The notes: a model not told the origin generated them from the sequence alone. DNA of 64,000 nucleotides from an uncultured Woeseia sp. (GCA_913031125.1 CAJWFK010000006.1:40031-104030), one strand, 5' to 3'; positions 1 to 9,576 are shown, counted from the stretch's first letter. A program made the numbers and translations.

Positions 1-2146
1 TGGAAGTGTTAGCGATCTAGCAAAAACGATAAATAGTCTTTTTGACGCAATTGTCGAGCGCGATGAGCATATTCAAGATCGTGATCAGCTTTTTGCGGAC
101 TTTTCTCGAACCCTGCCTGAAATTGTGCTGGTTCATGATCAGCGCATTTTGTTGGCTAATGAAAGTGCGGCTGGCCTCATAGGCCTCGAGCCAACTCAGC
201 TAATAGGGAGAGATGCTGCAGATCTTGTTAAGCCTGCATATCGTGCGCTCTTTCGTAAAACAATGGAAAAGTACCTCGCTGATGAGAGTGCCCCAGATCG
301 CCTTGAGATACAGTTAATCAACGGCGAAGACGATGGTCTATGGGTTGAGGCCCAGAGTTCTGTTATTGAACACCATGGCAACATGGCGATATTGACGGTC
401 GCTAGAGATGTAAGCTATAGGAAAAATCTAGAAGTTTCTTTAAGTAGAAGCAAGCGGCAGGCACAGTACACTTTAGAATCTATCGCTGAGGCAGTTATCA
501 CGACAGATAATGAGGGCCGTATCGATTACATGAACCATGCTGCAGAAGTAATTACTGGGGTGAACCGTGATCATGTCTCTGGCCACAAGACTGGTGAGAT
601 ATTTACCCTTGTAGATGAAGCAGATCGCCGGGCGTTGGGTGATCCGGTCGAACGCTGCTTATCGATCCATCGTAGAGTCAATATGGGACGTCGTGCTTTG
701 CTCGTTAGTCCTGATGGCAATCAAGAATATTCTGTCGAAGTGACAGCGTCACCGATCAAGGGGCCGGGAAATAGCGTTTCCGGAACTGTGGTCGTGATTC
801 ACGATGTCAGTGAAATACGGGGCTTGACGAGGCAATTTAGCTACCAGGCAGCACACGATGCCTTGACGGGGCTTATAAATCGTCGCGAATTCGAAAGGCG
901 CCTCGAGGAGGCGATAGATGGGGCCCATTCGGAAGAAGCGGTTCATATATTAGCGTATATGGATCTCGATCGTTTTAAAACGGTTAATGATAGCTGTGGC
1001 CACATTGCTGGCGACAATATGCTGAGAGAGGTTGCTACCCTTATCAAGGATCAAGTACGTGATTCGGATTATGTTGGTAGACTTGGGGGTGATGAATTCG
1101 GCACCTTGTTGATCGGTTGCCCGATCGACAAGGCACAGCAGATAGCAGCGGACATTTGCGATGCAATAGCAAATTATCGCTTTGTCTGGCAGGACAAAAT
1201 TTTTAATATCGGTATTTCCGTCGGTTTGGTTGAGGTCAGCCACAGTAGTGGCGCTTCACAAGATATTATGGCAGCAGCTGATTCCGCTTGTTATGTGGCC
1301 AAACAGCGCGGCCGGGGACGCGTGCACGTCTATTCTGCCCGGGATGAAGCAGTAGCGCGTGAACGTGGTGACATCCAATGGCTTCATCAACTTCAGAATG
1401 CTCTGAGGGATAATAAATTTGAACTCGCTTTGCAGCCAATAATTGCTACTAGTTCCGGTTCATCCGGACCTGCGGTGGAAGTGCTAATACGAATGCCTGA
1501 TCAGCAGGGCCGTAGTCGTAATTCAGCAGATTTTCTCCAATCTGCTGAGCGCTATCATCTGATGCCACAAATTGACCGCTGGGTCGTAAATGCTGTTCTA
1601 GCTGCTATAAGTGCTGGCGATATTAGGCTACCAAGTCATCGAAGCTGTGCGATTAATATTTCCGGGCAGACTCTAAGCGACGAAACGTTTCTCAGTTTTG
1701 TGGTCGAGGCGCTCGATCATAGCGGTGTCTCGCCGACGAGTATATGTTTTGAAGTGACCGAAAACGCAATTTCTGCAAATGTACAATATGCTCAAAGATT
1801 TATCGAAATTTTGCATGGGATCGGATGCGAATTTTCGCTGGATGACTTTGGTAGTGGCCTTGGAGCATTTTCTAGCCTAAAGCATCTACCGATCGACTAT
1901 CTTAAGATTGATGGTACTTACACACGTAATCTTTCGTCCGATGAGGTTAATCAGGAAATGGTAACAACAATGATAAAGCTTGCGCGAACGATGGAATTTC
2001 GGGTGGTAGCGGAACAAGTTGAGGAACAGGATGATTTTGATTGGTTGCGGACGGCTGGTATCGACTTTGTTCAGGGTAATTTTGTGGATATGCCCGTGAC
2101 ATTGGGTAACTCACGTAGTAGTGCGCATAGAATTTTAAATTTGTGA
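1..2146 (+). CDS. HAMP/PAS/PAS/GGDEF/EAL cyclic-di-GMP signalling protein, 5' end outside window
   Basis: The frame is open to the left edge, so the N-terminus is missing. The GTG at 125 is an internal codon and not a convincing start. The first 30 or so codons resemble the end of a HAMP domain, implying an upstream membrane sensor. Two PAS domains follow (nt about 110-430 and 460-810), then a GGDEF domain with an intact GGDEF motif near nt 1084 and an RxxD product-inhibition site (RDSD) five residues before it. The C-terminal EAL domain reads EVL at the signature (near nt 1480) but keeps the metal and catalytic motifs INIS, EVTEN, DDFGSG, LKIDG, the Glu of AEQVE and QGN. By family knowledge it could both make and degrade cyclic-di-GMP. 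Which activity dominates cannot be told from sequence. A strong terminator follows the stop. Confidence 0.93.
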   Translation, partial: GSVSDLAKTINSLFDAIVERDEHIQDRDQLFADFSRTLPEIVLVHDQRILLANESAAGLIGLEPTQLIGRDAADLVKPAYRALFRKTMEKYLADESAPDRLEIQLINGEDDGLWVEAQSSVIEHHGNMAILTVARDVSYRKNLEVSLSRSKRQAQYTLESIAEAVITTDNEGRIDYMNHAAEVITGVNRDHVSGHKTGEIFTLVDEADRRALGDPVERCLSIHRRVNMGRRALLVSPDGNQEYSVEVTASPIKGPGNSVSGTVVVIHDVSEIRGLTRQFSYQAAHDALTGLINRREFERRLEEAIDGAHSEEAVHILAYMDLDRFKTVNDSCGHIAGDNMLREVATLIKDQVRDSDYVGRLGGDEFGTLLIGCPIDKAQQIAADICDAIANYRFVWQDKIFNIGISVGLVEVSHSSGASQDIMAAADSACYVAKQRGRGRVHVYSARDEAVARERGDIQWLHQLQNALRDNKFELALQPIIATSSGSSGPAVEVLIRMPDQQGRSRNSADFLQSAERYHLMPQIDRWVVNAVLAAISAGDIRLPSHRSCAINISGQTLSDETFLSFVVEALDHSGVSPTSICFEVTENAISANVQYAQRFIEILHGIGCEFSLDDFGSGLGAFSSLKHLPIDYLKIDGTYTRNLSSDEVNQEMVTTMIKLARTMEFRVVAEQVEEQDDFDWLRTAGIDFVQGNFVDMPVTLGNSRSSAHRILNL

Positions 2147-2202
2147 TTAAGGTGCTGGCCCGAGCAGCTGATAGCTAATAATTTTTAAGATACTCAGTAA
2201 TT

Positions 2203-2236
2203 AAAAAACCGCCCTTAAGCACAAGGGCGGTTTTTT
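2203..2236. terminator. Bidirectional intrinsic terminator between the GGDEF/EAL gene and hppA
   Basis: A perfect 14-bp inverted repeat (AAAAAACCGCCCTT / AAGGGCGGTTTTTT) flanks a 6-nt loop AAGCAC. The stem is GC-rich at its core and carries A/T runs on both sides, so it reads as an intrinsic terminator on either strand. It serves the two convergent genes on its flanks. Confidence 0.93.
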
Positions 2237-2263
2237 GGCACAAGGTCCTATCACTGCCGCAGA

Positions 2264-4306
2264 TTAACCGAGCAGTGGCACCATCAATAGTGCCACAATA
2301 TTGATGATCTTGATCAAAGGGTTGATCGCAGGACCAGCGGTATCTTTGTAGGGATCTCCGACTGTATCACCAGTTACTGCAGCTTTGTGGGCATCTGAGC
2401 CTTTGCCACCGAAATTTCCATCTTCAATATATTTTTTTGCATTATCCCAGGCACCACCGCCAGCGGTCATAGAAATAGCTACGAACAAGCCAGTTACTAT
2501 CGTCCCCAATAACAAGCCGCCAAGTGCCACTGGCCCGAGCGCTAGTCCAATAACCAAGGGGACGCCAATTGGTAAGAGCGAAGGAACAACCATTTCTTTA
2601 ATAGCTGCTTTAGTTAGCAGATCGACTGCACGGCCATAGTCTGGTTTTCCGGTACCCTCCATGATTCCGTCAATTTCTTTGAATTGACGACGAACTTCAG
2701 TAACCACTGACCCGGCTGCTCGTCCAACTGCTTCCATAGCCATTGAGGCAAATAAAAATGGCACTAGCCCACCTATGAACAAACCGATAATAACGCGGTA
2801 GTCGGATAAATCGAAGTTCACATTAATACCTTCGCCAGCCAGCGCGTTAGTGTAATCCGCAAATAGGACTAAAGCTGCTAGGCCGGCAGAGCCGATAGCG
2901 TATCCTTTGGTCACTGCTTTAGTAGTATTGCCTACCGCATCTAACTGATCTGTGATATTCCGGATTTCGGACGGTAGTTCAGCCATTTCGGCGATTCCGC
3001 CAGCGTTATCTGTAATAGGGCCAAAAGCATCCAAAGCGACAATCACCCCGGTCATTGACAGCATGCTAGTGGCGGCAATAGCAATGTTATATAGGCCTGC
3101 TAGATTATCGCCTTCGGGAGCAAGCTGGAAAGTTCCCCAGATACTGGCACAAACGGCTATTACTGGGAGAGCCGTCGCCTTCATTGATACGCCGAGTCCC
3201 GCAATAATGTTGGTTGCATCGCCCGTTGTAGATGCTTCAGCAATCGTTTTTACAGGGCTGAAATCTGTGCCGGTATAGTACTCTGTGATAACAACCATTG
3301 CTGCCGTTAACGCGAGGCCTATGAGTGCAGAATAGAAGATTCCGGTTGCGTTACCACTATCGCCCATCATCATATTTGTTATGGGATAAAAGGCAATTGC
3401 CGCAATTATTCCTGCTACGATGACGCCTTTGTAAAGCGCTCCCATAATTTTGCCACCATCCGATGTACGTACAAAAAATGTACCTATTATTGAAGCGACG
3501 ATCGAAACAGCACCCAAGACTAAGGGATAAATGACAGCAGCTGTGCCAAATGTTGATGCTACTAGCGAGCCAAGTAACATAGTGGCGATTATAGTAACTG
3601 CATAGGTTTCGAAAAGGTCTGCAGCCATACCTGCACAATCACCCACATTATCTCCTACGTTATCTGCAATCACTCCCGGATTACGTGGATCATCTTCAGG
3701 AATTCCAGCTTCTACTTTACCGACTAGATCTGCACCTACATCGGCACCTTTAGTGAAGATTCCACCTCCGAGACGAGCAAAGATAGAGATTAGAGAACCA
3801 CCGAAAGCGAGGCCCACAAGTGCGTGGATAGCATCATCAACACTTGAACCTAGGCTCTGAAGAATAAAATAGTATCCAGCTACCCCGAATAGACCTAATC
3901 CAACTACTAGTAGACCAGTAATAGCACCGCCGCGGAAGGCCACATTTAGTGCTGGATTGACGCCTTGCATGGCTGCCTGTGCAGTGCGGACGTTTGCTCT
4001 AACAGATACAAACATTCCGATATAGCCCGCAAGGCTCGAGAATACAGCTCCAATTGCAAACCCGATGGCTGTTGCCCACTCAAGTCCAAAACCGAGGATA
4101 ATAAACAGTACCATTCCCACGATGCCTATGGCTGTATATTGTCTATTCATATACGCGCTGGCACCTTCTTGAATTGCCAGAGAAATCTGTTGCATACGTT
4201 CATTGCCAGAAGATTGTTTTAAAATCCACTGTGTAGAAATAAGGCCGTATAGAACTGCTAATATGCCAGCGCCAACCGCTAGCCACAGGGCAAGTTCGTT
4301 ACTCAT
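2264..4306 (-). CDS. hppA: K+-independent membrane-bound proton-translocating pyrophosphatase
   Basis: This integral-membrane enzyme hydrolyses PPi and pumps H+ across the cytoplasmic membrane. It has about 680 residues and many hydrophobic helices. The PPi/Mg site is present as [11 protein letters not shown] near residue 190, followed by [12 protein letters not shown]. The sequence GNTTKA near residue 457 has Lys where K+-dependent family members have Ala, which marks the K+-independent H+-pumping class. The ATG at 4306 is chosen because GGGAG lies just upstream, and a TTG five codons earlier overlaps that ribosome site. The gene lies downstream of pfp on the same strand with a 160-nt gap holding a terminator-like hairpin. 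Together they suggest PPi is an energy currency here. Confidence 0.97.
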   Translation of the reverse strand: MSNELALWLAVGAGILAVLYGLISTQWILKQSSGNERMQQISLAIQEGASAYMNRQYTAIGIVGMVLFIILGFGLEWATAIGFAIGAVFSSLAGYIGMFVSVRANVRTAQAAMQGVNPALNVAFRGGAITGLLVVGLGLFGVAGYYFILQSLGSSVDDAIHALVGLAFGGSLISIFARLGGGIFTKGADVGADLVGKVEAGIPEDDPRNPGVIADNVGDNVGDCAGMAADLFETYAVTIIATMLLGSLVASTFGTAAVIYPLVLGAVSIVASIIGTFFVRTSDGGKIMGALYKGVIVAGIIAAIAFYPITNMMMGDSGNATGIFYSALIGLALTAAMVVITEYYTGTDFSPVKTIAEASTTGDATNIIAGLGVSMKATALPVIAVCASIWGTFQLAPEGDNLAGLYNIAIAATSMLSMTGVIVALDAFGPITDNAGGIAEMAELPSEIRNITDQLDAVGNTTKAVTKGYAIGSAGLAALVLFADYTNALAGEGINVNFDLSDYRVIIGLFIGGLVPFLFASMAMEAVGRAAGSVVTEVRRQFKEIDGIMEGTGKPDYGRAVDLLTKAAIKEMVVPSLLPIGVPLVIGLALGPVALGGLLLGTIVTGLFVAISMTAGGGAWDNAKKYIEDGNFGGKGSDAHKAAVTGDTVGDPYKDTAGPAINPLIKIINIVALLMVPLLG

Positions 4307-4328
4307 TAAGTCGTCTCCCAATCATGAT

Positions 4329-4355
4329 AAAAATCCCAGCAACTTGGCTACTGGG
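4329..4355 (-). terminator. Terminator or attenuator hairpin immediately upstream of hppA
   Basis: On the minus strand CCCAGTAGC and GTTGCTGGG can pair (9 bp including two G-T wobbles, 3-nt loop) and are followed by ATTTTTA. It sits between pfp and hppA, about 25 nt before the hppA start codon. There is no room for a promoter between it and hppA, so hppA transcripts must pass through it. It may end some pfp transcripts or act as an attenuator. Confidence 0.5.
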
Positions 4356-4466
4356 GAAAATAAAACCAATACGCGAGCTTTTACGTTAGACGTTCTTATA
4401 CACGCAAAAGATTCGATGGGCTCGTGGCATCGCAAGCTGCGACTCCCTACTGCCAGAGGCCGCGAA

Positions 4467-5732
4467 TCATAACACAAATTTAGTTTTTAACTTCCGCGTT
4501 ACAGGTATGTTTTTCAGCGTGACGTATTTTGGTAAACCGCTAGAATATATAGGGTAATCTTCACCCCGTATCAGGGGCTCTAGATACCGTCGTGCAGCTC
4601 TAGTTATCCCAAAACCATCCTTTGATATATATCGTCTGGGCATCATTTTTTCTTTGTTAGCGATACGTGATAGCGGTGCCTTATCGATTTTCCACCGGTA
4701 CGGCTTGTCGGAAATGCGTTTAATGACTGGCATAACGTTAGTTTCTCCGGAAAGCGCCATTTTTACAGCCGATTTCCCAACAGCATAAGCTTGTTTGACA
4801 TCTGTTGCTGATGCAATGTGCCGCGCTGATCGTTGGAGATAGTCTGCAACGGCATAGTGATATTTAAATCCTAACGCGTCATTGACCATTTTGGCTACTA
4901 CTGGCGCAACACCACCGAGCTGCGAATGCCCAAAAGCATCTTTTGTACCAGCTTCTGCGAGAAATCGACCGTTTGCATACTGGGCACCCTCACTAACTAC
5001 AATGACGCAGTAGTCGTGTTTTTTTACACATTCGCGAACCCTCTTTAGAAACGCGGATTTTTTAAAGGGAATTTCTGGAAACAGGATGATGTGTGGGGGC
5101 TCCCCAACCGCACCTGAACTGGCAAGGCCACCCGCTGCTGCTATCCAACCAGCGTGGCGGCCCATCACTTCCAAAATAAAAACCTTCGTTGAGGTTCTGG
5201 ACATTGAAAGCACGTCGAGCGCCGCTTCTTTTGTTGAGATAGCAACATATTTGGCGACCGAACCGAAACCAGGACAGTTATCGGTAATCGGAAGGTCATT
5301 ATCCACGGTTTTCGGAATGCCAAGGCACTGCACAGGAAACCCTAACTGCTTTGAAATCTGTGAAACCTTATGCGCTGTATCCATAGAATCATTACCACCG
5401 TTATAGAAGAAATAACCAATGTTATGCGCTTTAAAAACTTCAATGAGGCGTTCATACTCCGCACGATTTTCGTCGATACCTTTCAGTTTATAGCGTGCTG
5501 TGCCAAATGCGCCGCCCGGCGTATGCCGCAGGAAAGCGATAGTACTGGCAGATTCTTTATTGGTGTCGATCATGTCTTCCGTTAGTGCGCCAATTATCCC
5601 GTTGCGTCCCGCATAGACATTTGCAATTTTTTTCTTATATTTTCGGGCTGTTTCAATAACGCCACAGGCCGTGGTATTGATCACTGCTGTAACGCCGCCA
5701 GATTGTGCATAAAATGCATTCATTTTTGTCAT
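4467..5732 (-). CDS. pfp: Pyrophosphate-dependent 6-phosphofructokinase
   Basis: It catalyses reversible phosphorylation of fructose-6-phosphate with PPi as donor. In autotrophs the same family may also act on sedoheptulose phosphates. The PPi type is shown by GGNDS near residue 110 (Asp where ATP enzymes have Gly) and PKTVDNDL near residue 137 (Lys in the position that excludes ATP). The substrate-binding MGRHAGW follows near residue 192. The ATG at 5732 gives 421 residues beginning MTKMNAFYAQSGG, with GAGG 11 nt upstream. A TTG nine codons earlier adds a tail unlike the family. The gene is divergent from adk and upstream of hppA, whose product could be coupled to it through the PPi pool. 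Confidence 0.95.
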   Translation of the reverse strand: MTKMNAFYAQSGGVTAVINTTACGVIETARKYKKKIANVYAGRNGIIGALTEDMIDTNKESASTIAFLRHTPGGAFGTARYKLKGIDENRAEYERLIEVFKAHNIGYFFYNGGNDSMDTAHKVSQISKQLGFPVQCLGIPKTVDNDLPITDNCPGFGSVAKYVAISTKEAALDVLSMSRTSTKVFILEVMGRHAGWIAAAGGLASSGAVGEPPHIILFPEIPFKKSAFLKRVRECVKKHDYCVIVVSEGAQYANGRFLAEAGTKDAFGHSQLGGVAPVVAKMVNDALGFKYHYAVADYLQRSARHIASATDVKQAYAVGKSAVKMALSGETNVMPVIKRISDKPYRWKIDKAPLSRIANKEKMMPRRYISKDGFGITRAARRYLEPLIRGEDYPIYSSGLPKYVTLKNIPVTRKLKTKFVL

Positions 5733-5889
5733 TAGTAACAAAACCTCACGCCGAGCCAAGAATGAAGCGAAGAATAACGGAATCAGATCGATGGGTCACC
5801 GTATTATCCTCATCTCAAAAATTGATTTAATTCACAAATTCTAATAGCGTACCCGCCCTCAGCTAGCTGGTATACAAGATATTAAGCAT

Positions 5890-6531
5890 ATGCGTATCGT
5901 TTTGTTGGGCGCTCCTGGGTCAGGAAAGGGCACACAGGCTAAGAGGCTGATGCAGGAGCGCGGAGTTTCCCATATCTCTACGGGTGATATGCTGCGCGCT
6001 GCAGCAGAAGCTGGTAGTCGCTTCGGACAGCAGGCAAAAGATGTTATGGACGCGGGACAGCTTGTGTCTGACACTTTGATGCTCGGAATAATTAGTGAGA
6101 GATTGGCGGAGCCAGACGCACAAACAGGGTTCATCCTGGATGGGTTTCCGAGGACGCGAAAACAAGCTTTGGATCTTGATGGCTTACTTCAAGCAAGTAG
6201 TCAGTCACTGGACGCGGCGGTATTAATGAATTTGGATTTTGAGGTACTAATTCGACGCCTAACTGGTCGTCGCACCTGTTCTATAACGGGTCGACTCCTT
6301 AATATCTATTTTTCTCCACCGGAGGAATTAGAGGAATGCATAAATTCTGGCGGTGAACTTCTTCAGCGTGAGGATGACAATGAGGAAACAATACGGTATC
6401 GCCTGGATGTTTATCGCCAGCAAACTGAGCCTTTGATAGACTTTTACCAAGAGCAGAATAAATTGAAGATCGTTAATGCGGAAGGAAAGATTGACGAGGT
6501 ATACAGTCGTCTTCTAGCTATTCTAAAGTAA
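5890..6531 (+). CDS. adk: Adenylate kinase
   Basis: It interconverts ATP + AMP and 2 ADP in the cytoplasm. The P-loop GAPGSGKGT is at residues 7-15, the AMP-binding STGDMLR near 30-36 and DGFPRT at 84-89. It is a long-form enzyme of 213 residues with a full LID domain. At the four LID positions that are Cys4 in zinc-type enzymes and His/Ser/Asp/Thr in E. coli, this protein has Cys130, Thr133, Cys150 and Ser153, so half of the zinc ligands are gone. The ATG at 5890 begins the canonical MRIVLLGAPG. The gene is divergent from pfp, which suits AMP/PPi-linked metabolism, and its 3' end overlaps rnd by 9 bp in convergent orientation. Confidence 0.97.
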   Translation: MRIVLLGAPGSGKGTQAKRLMQERGVSHISTGDMLRAAAEAGSRFGQQAKDVMDAGQLVSDTLMLGIISERLAEPDAQTGFILDGFPRTRKQALDLDGLLQASSQSLDAAVLMNLDFEVLIRRLTGRRTCSITGRLLNIYFSPPEELEECINSGGELLQREDDNEETIRYRLDVYRQQTEPLIDFYQEQNKLKIVNAEGKIDEVYSRLLAILK

Positions 6532-7599
6532 CTCGAGCAACTGCTTCCCGATTATTTTTTCCCGCCAACCATGAAACACGCGTGATTTTCGATTTCCAAC
6601 GACCGCTGCTGATAATTCCTTTTTTGGTGCAATAATTTCTGCTGCAATGCCTAGACTGTGTGCAATGGTCACAACCTTGCGCTTCATTTCCTTAAGTGTG
6701 GCTCGTTGTTTCTCATTCAGTCGAGTGGGACGTTGGGAGGCTAGTTGACTCGGTTCAGCCCGTTCGATTATTTGTAGGAAATATTTACCTGATCGCTGGA
6801 CGAGTTTTTCTGGCATTTTGTCAATGCGAGCTAAACTGGCCATTGAATCGGGTAAACCGACTGCAATGTTTAATAGCAGTCGATCAGAAATAACCCATTT
6901 CCTGGGTTTATTGGTCTTAATGGCTTCTTCTTCCCGCCAGGTTGCAAGATTTTTCGCTACTGCAAAAGGCTTGCCCTGTAGTTTACGTGCACCTTTCAGA
7001 CGCTCGATAGCTGCGGCTGGGTCAGTTTGATATAGGGAAGCATCTAACAAGTATTGTGAGTCTTCCAGGGCCCAATCGAAGCGCCCGATCGACTTAAGTT
7101 TCTCCGCGAGACTTTCATAGGCCGGCAATAGGTAGTGAACATCTTCAGCTGCATACTTTAACAAGGCTTCGGACAATGGCCTCTTGGACCAATCTGCGCG
7201 TGTGTATGCTTTATCAAGGTTGACATTAAACAGTTGCTTTACGAGTCCGGCATATCCGACTTGCGCTGGAAAACCAAGCATTGCAGCTGCGATTTGCGTA
7301 TCAAAAACTTTATCGGGTAATCGATTTGAAGCCTCAAATACTATCTCAAGATCTTGTCGTGCGGCATGCAGAATCCATTCGTATTTCATCAGCTCCCGCA
7401 AAAAGTTGTCTGCTGCGGATGCGGAAAGTGGATCTATGCAGATTGTCCCCGAACTTGTTGCTACCTGCACCAAGCAAAGTTTTGCGTAGTATGTGCGCTC
7501 CCGCAAGAATTCTGTGTCCACGCCGATTCGTGTTGTTGCCTCCGGGATAATTAAGCGACTGCTGTTATCCGATAGGTTAATCAACTCATAATTAGTCAT
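6523..7599 (-). CDS. rnd: Ribonuclease D
   Basis: A DEDDy 3'-5' exoribonuclease that trims tRNA and other stable RNA precursors. Exo I is DTE (Asp28, Glu30), Exo II includes Asp83 in HAARQDLE, and Exo III is Tyr149/Asp153 in YAAED. An HRDC-like nucleic-acid-binding domain follows at about residues 205-285, and the length (358) is normal for the family. The start MTNYELI gives the expected short N-terminus. The gene is convergent with adk (9-bp overlap) and divergent from the membrane-protein gene at 7681. Confidence 0.95.
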   Translation of the reverse strand: MTNYELINLSDNSSRLIIPEATTRIGVDTEFLRERTYYAKLCLVQVATSSGTICIDPLSASAADNFLRELMKYEWILHAARQDLEIVFEASNRLPDKVFDTQIAAAMLGFPAQVGYAGLVKQLFNVNLDKAYTRADWSKRPLSEALLKYAAEDVHYLLPAYESLAEKLKSIGRFDWALEDSQYLLDASLYQTDPAAAIERLKGARKLQGKPFAVAKNLATWREEEAIKTNKPRKWVISDRLLLNIAVGLPDSMASLARIDKMPEKLVQRSGKYFLQIIERAEPSQLASQRPTRLNEKQRATLKEMKRKVVTIAHSLGIAAEIIAPKKELSAAVVGNRKSRVFHGWREKIIGKQLLELL

Positions 7600-7680
7600 G
7601 ATTGAATTTACTCAGGTCTACGAATAAAGGGGCGGACGTGAGATGATATAAATTGGTCATCTATATATTGTGACAGAACG

Positions 7681-8187
7681 TTGCAGCTTCTTCTCCGCAC
7701 TATCTTAAACATCATCCGGTTGAAAAAAGGGCCGGAGGATGTTCCGCATTCTATTTTTGTTCTTATATTCGCTGTCGGTCTTTTGATATTCGCGTTGTTT
7801 GCTTCCGAGGCCCTCATGCAGCAATCGCCTGAGGGCAGCGTCACATTATCAATTGTAGTAAGTTTTTTTGGTTACTTGATTTACTGGCTCGTGCTGTTTG
7901 CGACCGGTTTTAAGCATAGGTTTTTACCGACCGTATCCTGCATCATCGCTTGTGGCTCTGTTCTTACGATTCTAACAGTAGCAGTTTTTATGCTCTTGAA
8001 ACCGGTTCTTGGTAATGGGGCTTCAATACTTGCTTGGCTAATACTAATGTGGGCTATACCCGTAAAGGGCCATATTATTGCGAGGGCGATTGAGCAGCAC
8101 TGGTACATTGGTATTACGATCGCTTTTATAGTTTATATCGTTCAGCGCGTTATTTATGAGGCGCTGACTACGTATCAGGTCAACTAG
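7681..8187 (+). CDS. Small multi-pass membrane protein of unknown function, TTG start
   Basis: No functional family can be named. It has 168 residues with five predicted hydrophobic segments (about residues 22-43, 55-77, 83-106, 112-130 and 138-158) and a short basic N-terminus. From memory, an N-terminal pattern like RLKKGPEDVPHS also occurs in small gammaproteobacterial membrane proteins of unknown role. No in-frame ATG exists before residue 45 and the frame is closed by TGA at 7639, so TTG at 7681 is the best start, although its ribosome site is weak. It ends 3 nt before mpl and is probably cotranscribed with it. Confidence 0.75.
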   Translation: MQLLLRTILNIIRLKKGPEDVPHSIFVLIFAVGLLIFALFASEALMQQSPEGSVTLSIVVSFFGYLIYWLVLFATGFKHRFLPTVSCIIACGSVLTILTVAVFMLLKPVLGNGASILAWLILMWAIPVKGHIIARAIEQHWYIGITIAFIVYIVQRVIYEALTTYQVN

Positions 8188-8190
8188 AGT

Positions 8191-9555
8191 ATGCACATAC
8201 ATATACTAGGCATTTGCGGAACGTTTATGGGTGGAATTGCTGCCCTCGCGAAGGCAGCCGGGCATCAGGTCACAGGGTGCGATGACAATACGTATCCACC
8301 TATGAGCAATCAGCTGAAAAGTTTGGGAATTGATATAACCCACGGGTACGATCCTTCCCAGATAGATAAAGTGCCTGACTGCATTATTGTTGGTAACGCG
8401 ATGAGCCGTGGTAATCCAGTTGTCGAATCGATGCTGGATAGTAATATTCCATATTGTTCGGGCCCACAGTGGCTGGCAGAAAATGTTCTCCGAGATCGTC
8501 ATGTCATAGCTATAGCAGGGACACATGGCAAGACTACTGTATCTAGTATTTTGACTTGGATACTAGAGGATGCGGGACTCGATCCAGGTTTTCTTATAGG
8601 AGGCATCCCGGTTAACTTCGGGCAGTCAGCGCGGCTTGGAACGTCCAAGTATTTCATCATTGAGGCGGACGAGTACGATACGGCATTTTTCGATAAGCGG
8701 GCAAAGTTTGTTCATTATGGGCCACAGACGCTTGTTCTAAATAATCTAGAATTTGATCATGCTGATATCTATGCAGACCTTGATGCAATTGTTTGGCAAT
8801 TCCACCAGCTGTTGAGAACTATTCCGGGAAATGGCCGGGTTATTATTAATAGTGATGATGTCAATTTGCCCAAAGTTATTGAACAGGGTTGTTGGACCCC
8901 AGTTGAGAAATTTAGCGTAAGAGAGGAGGCCGATTGGACGGGCAAATTGGTCGATGACCGCGGTGCTCGGATTTCGATTTCGTCTGAAAACTCCGAAACT
9001 GGTGAGTGTGGTTGGCGAATGAGTGGCATACACAATCTTGAAAATGCGCTCGCCGCAGTGGCCGCTTCAAGTTCGGCTGGGGTATCGCTTGCCGGAGCGA
9101 TGGATTCCATATCTAGGTTTGATGGAGTCAAAAGGAGAATGGAGCGCACGGCCACTATTAAAGATATCGCTATATATGATGATTTTGCCCATCATCCAAC
9201 AGCTATCAAACTCTCCATTGATGGATTTAAACAGCGCAGCCCATCGAATCGTATTATTGTTGCTTTAGAACCACGATCTAACACGATGAAAAAGGGTATC
9301 CATAAGGATTTGCTTGCTGGTTCTCTAAAAAATGCTGATCTTGTTTTTATTTACCGTCCGAAGGACGTGGATGAATCTTTCGATTTATGTTTTACGGAAT
9401 TAGGGGATCGTGTGCAGATCAATAATGATTACGACGAACTCGTAAAAAATATGAGGAATAAGTTGCTGCAGGGTGACCGAGTTATTTTCATGAGTAATGG
9501 CAGCTTCGGCGCATCTAGACAGAAACTGACAATGGCTTTGCAGGGACGCCGCTAG
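8191..9555 (+). CDS. mpl: UDP-N-acetylmuramate:L-alanyl-gamma-D-glutamyl-meso-diaminopimelate ligase
   Basis: A cytoplasmic Mur-ligase-family enzyme that attaches recycled murein tripeptide to UDP-MurNAc. The N-terminal domain begins HILGICGTFMGG, the ATP loop is AGTHGKTT near residue 110, and YDDFAHHPTA near residue 330 is the Mpl/MurC-type C-terminal motif. It differs from the window's true murC (53308-54732) in length and in the GTFMG start. The ATG follows the upstream membrane-protein stop by 3 nt. Its presence implies murein recycling, although the rest of that pathway is not in this window. Confidence 0.96.
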   Translation: MHIHILGICGTFMGGIAALAKAAGHQVTGCDDNTYPPMSNQLKSLGIDITHGYDPSQIDKVPDCIIVGNAMSRGNPVVESMLDSNIPYCSGPQWLAENVLRDRHVIAIAGTHGKTTVSSILTWILEDAGLDPGFLIGGIPVNFGQSARLGTSKYFIIEADEYDTAFFDKRAKFVHYGPQTLVLNNLEFDHADIYADLDAIVWQFHQLLRTIPGNGRVIINSDDVNLPKVIEQGCWTPVEKFSVREEADWTGKLVDDRGARISISSENSETGECGWRMSGIHNLENALAAVAASSSAGVSLAGAMDSISRFDGVKRRMERTATIKDIAIYDDFAHHPTAIKLSIDGFKQRSPSNRIIVALEPRSNTMKKGIHKDLLAGSLKNADLVFIYRPKDVDESFDLCFTELGDRVQINNDYDELVKNMRNKLLQGDRVIFMSNGSFGASRQKLTMALQGRR

Positions 9556-9576
9556 CGAGATTGCTTGGAGGTTTGG

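Noticed and set aside
125..127. GTG at 125 as start of the GGDEF/EAL protein
   Set aside because: The frame is open upstream to the window edge and codes for a HAMP-like helix, so the gene begins outside the window.
1477..1491. EVL instead of EAL as sign of a dead phosphodiesterase
   Set aside because: E-V-L variants occur in active enzymes and every other catalytic motif is intact, so inactivity is not supported.
4203..4472. 89-residue plus-strand reading frame upstream of hppA
   Set aside because: It runs antisense through the hppA start and the hairpin and has no protein-like pattern.
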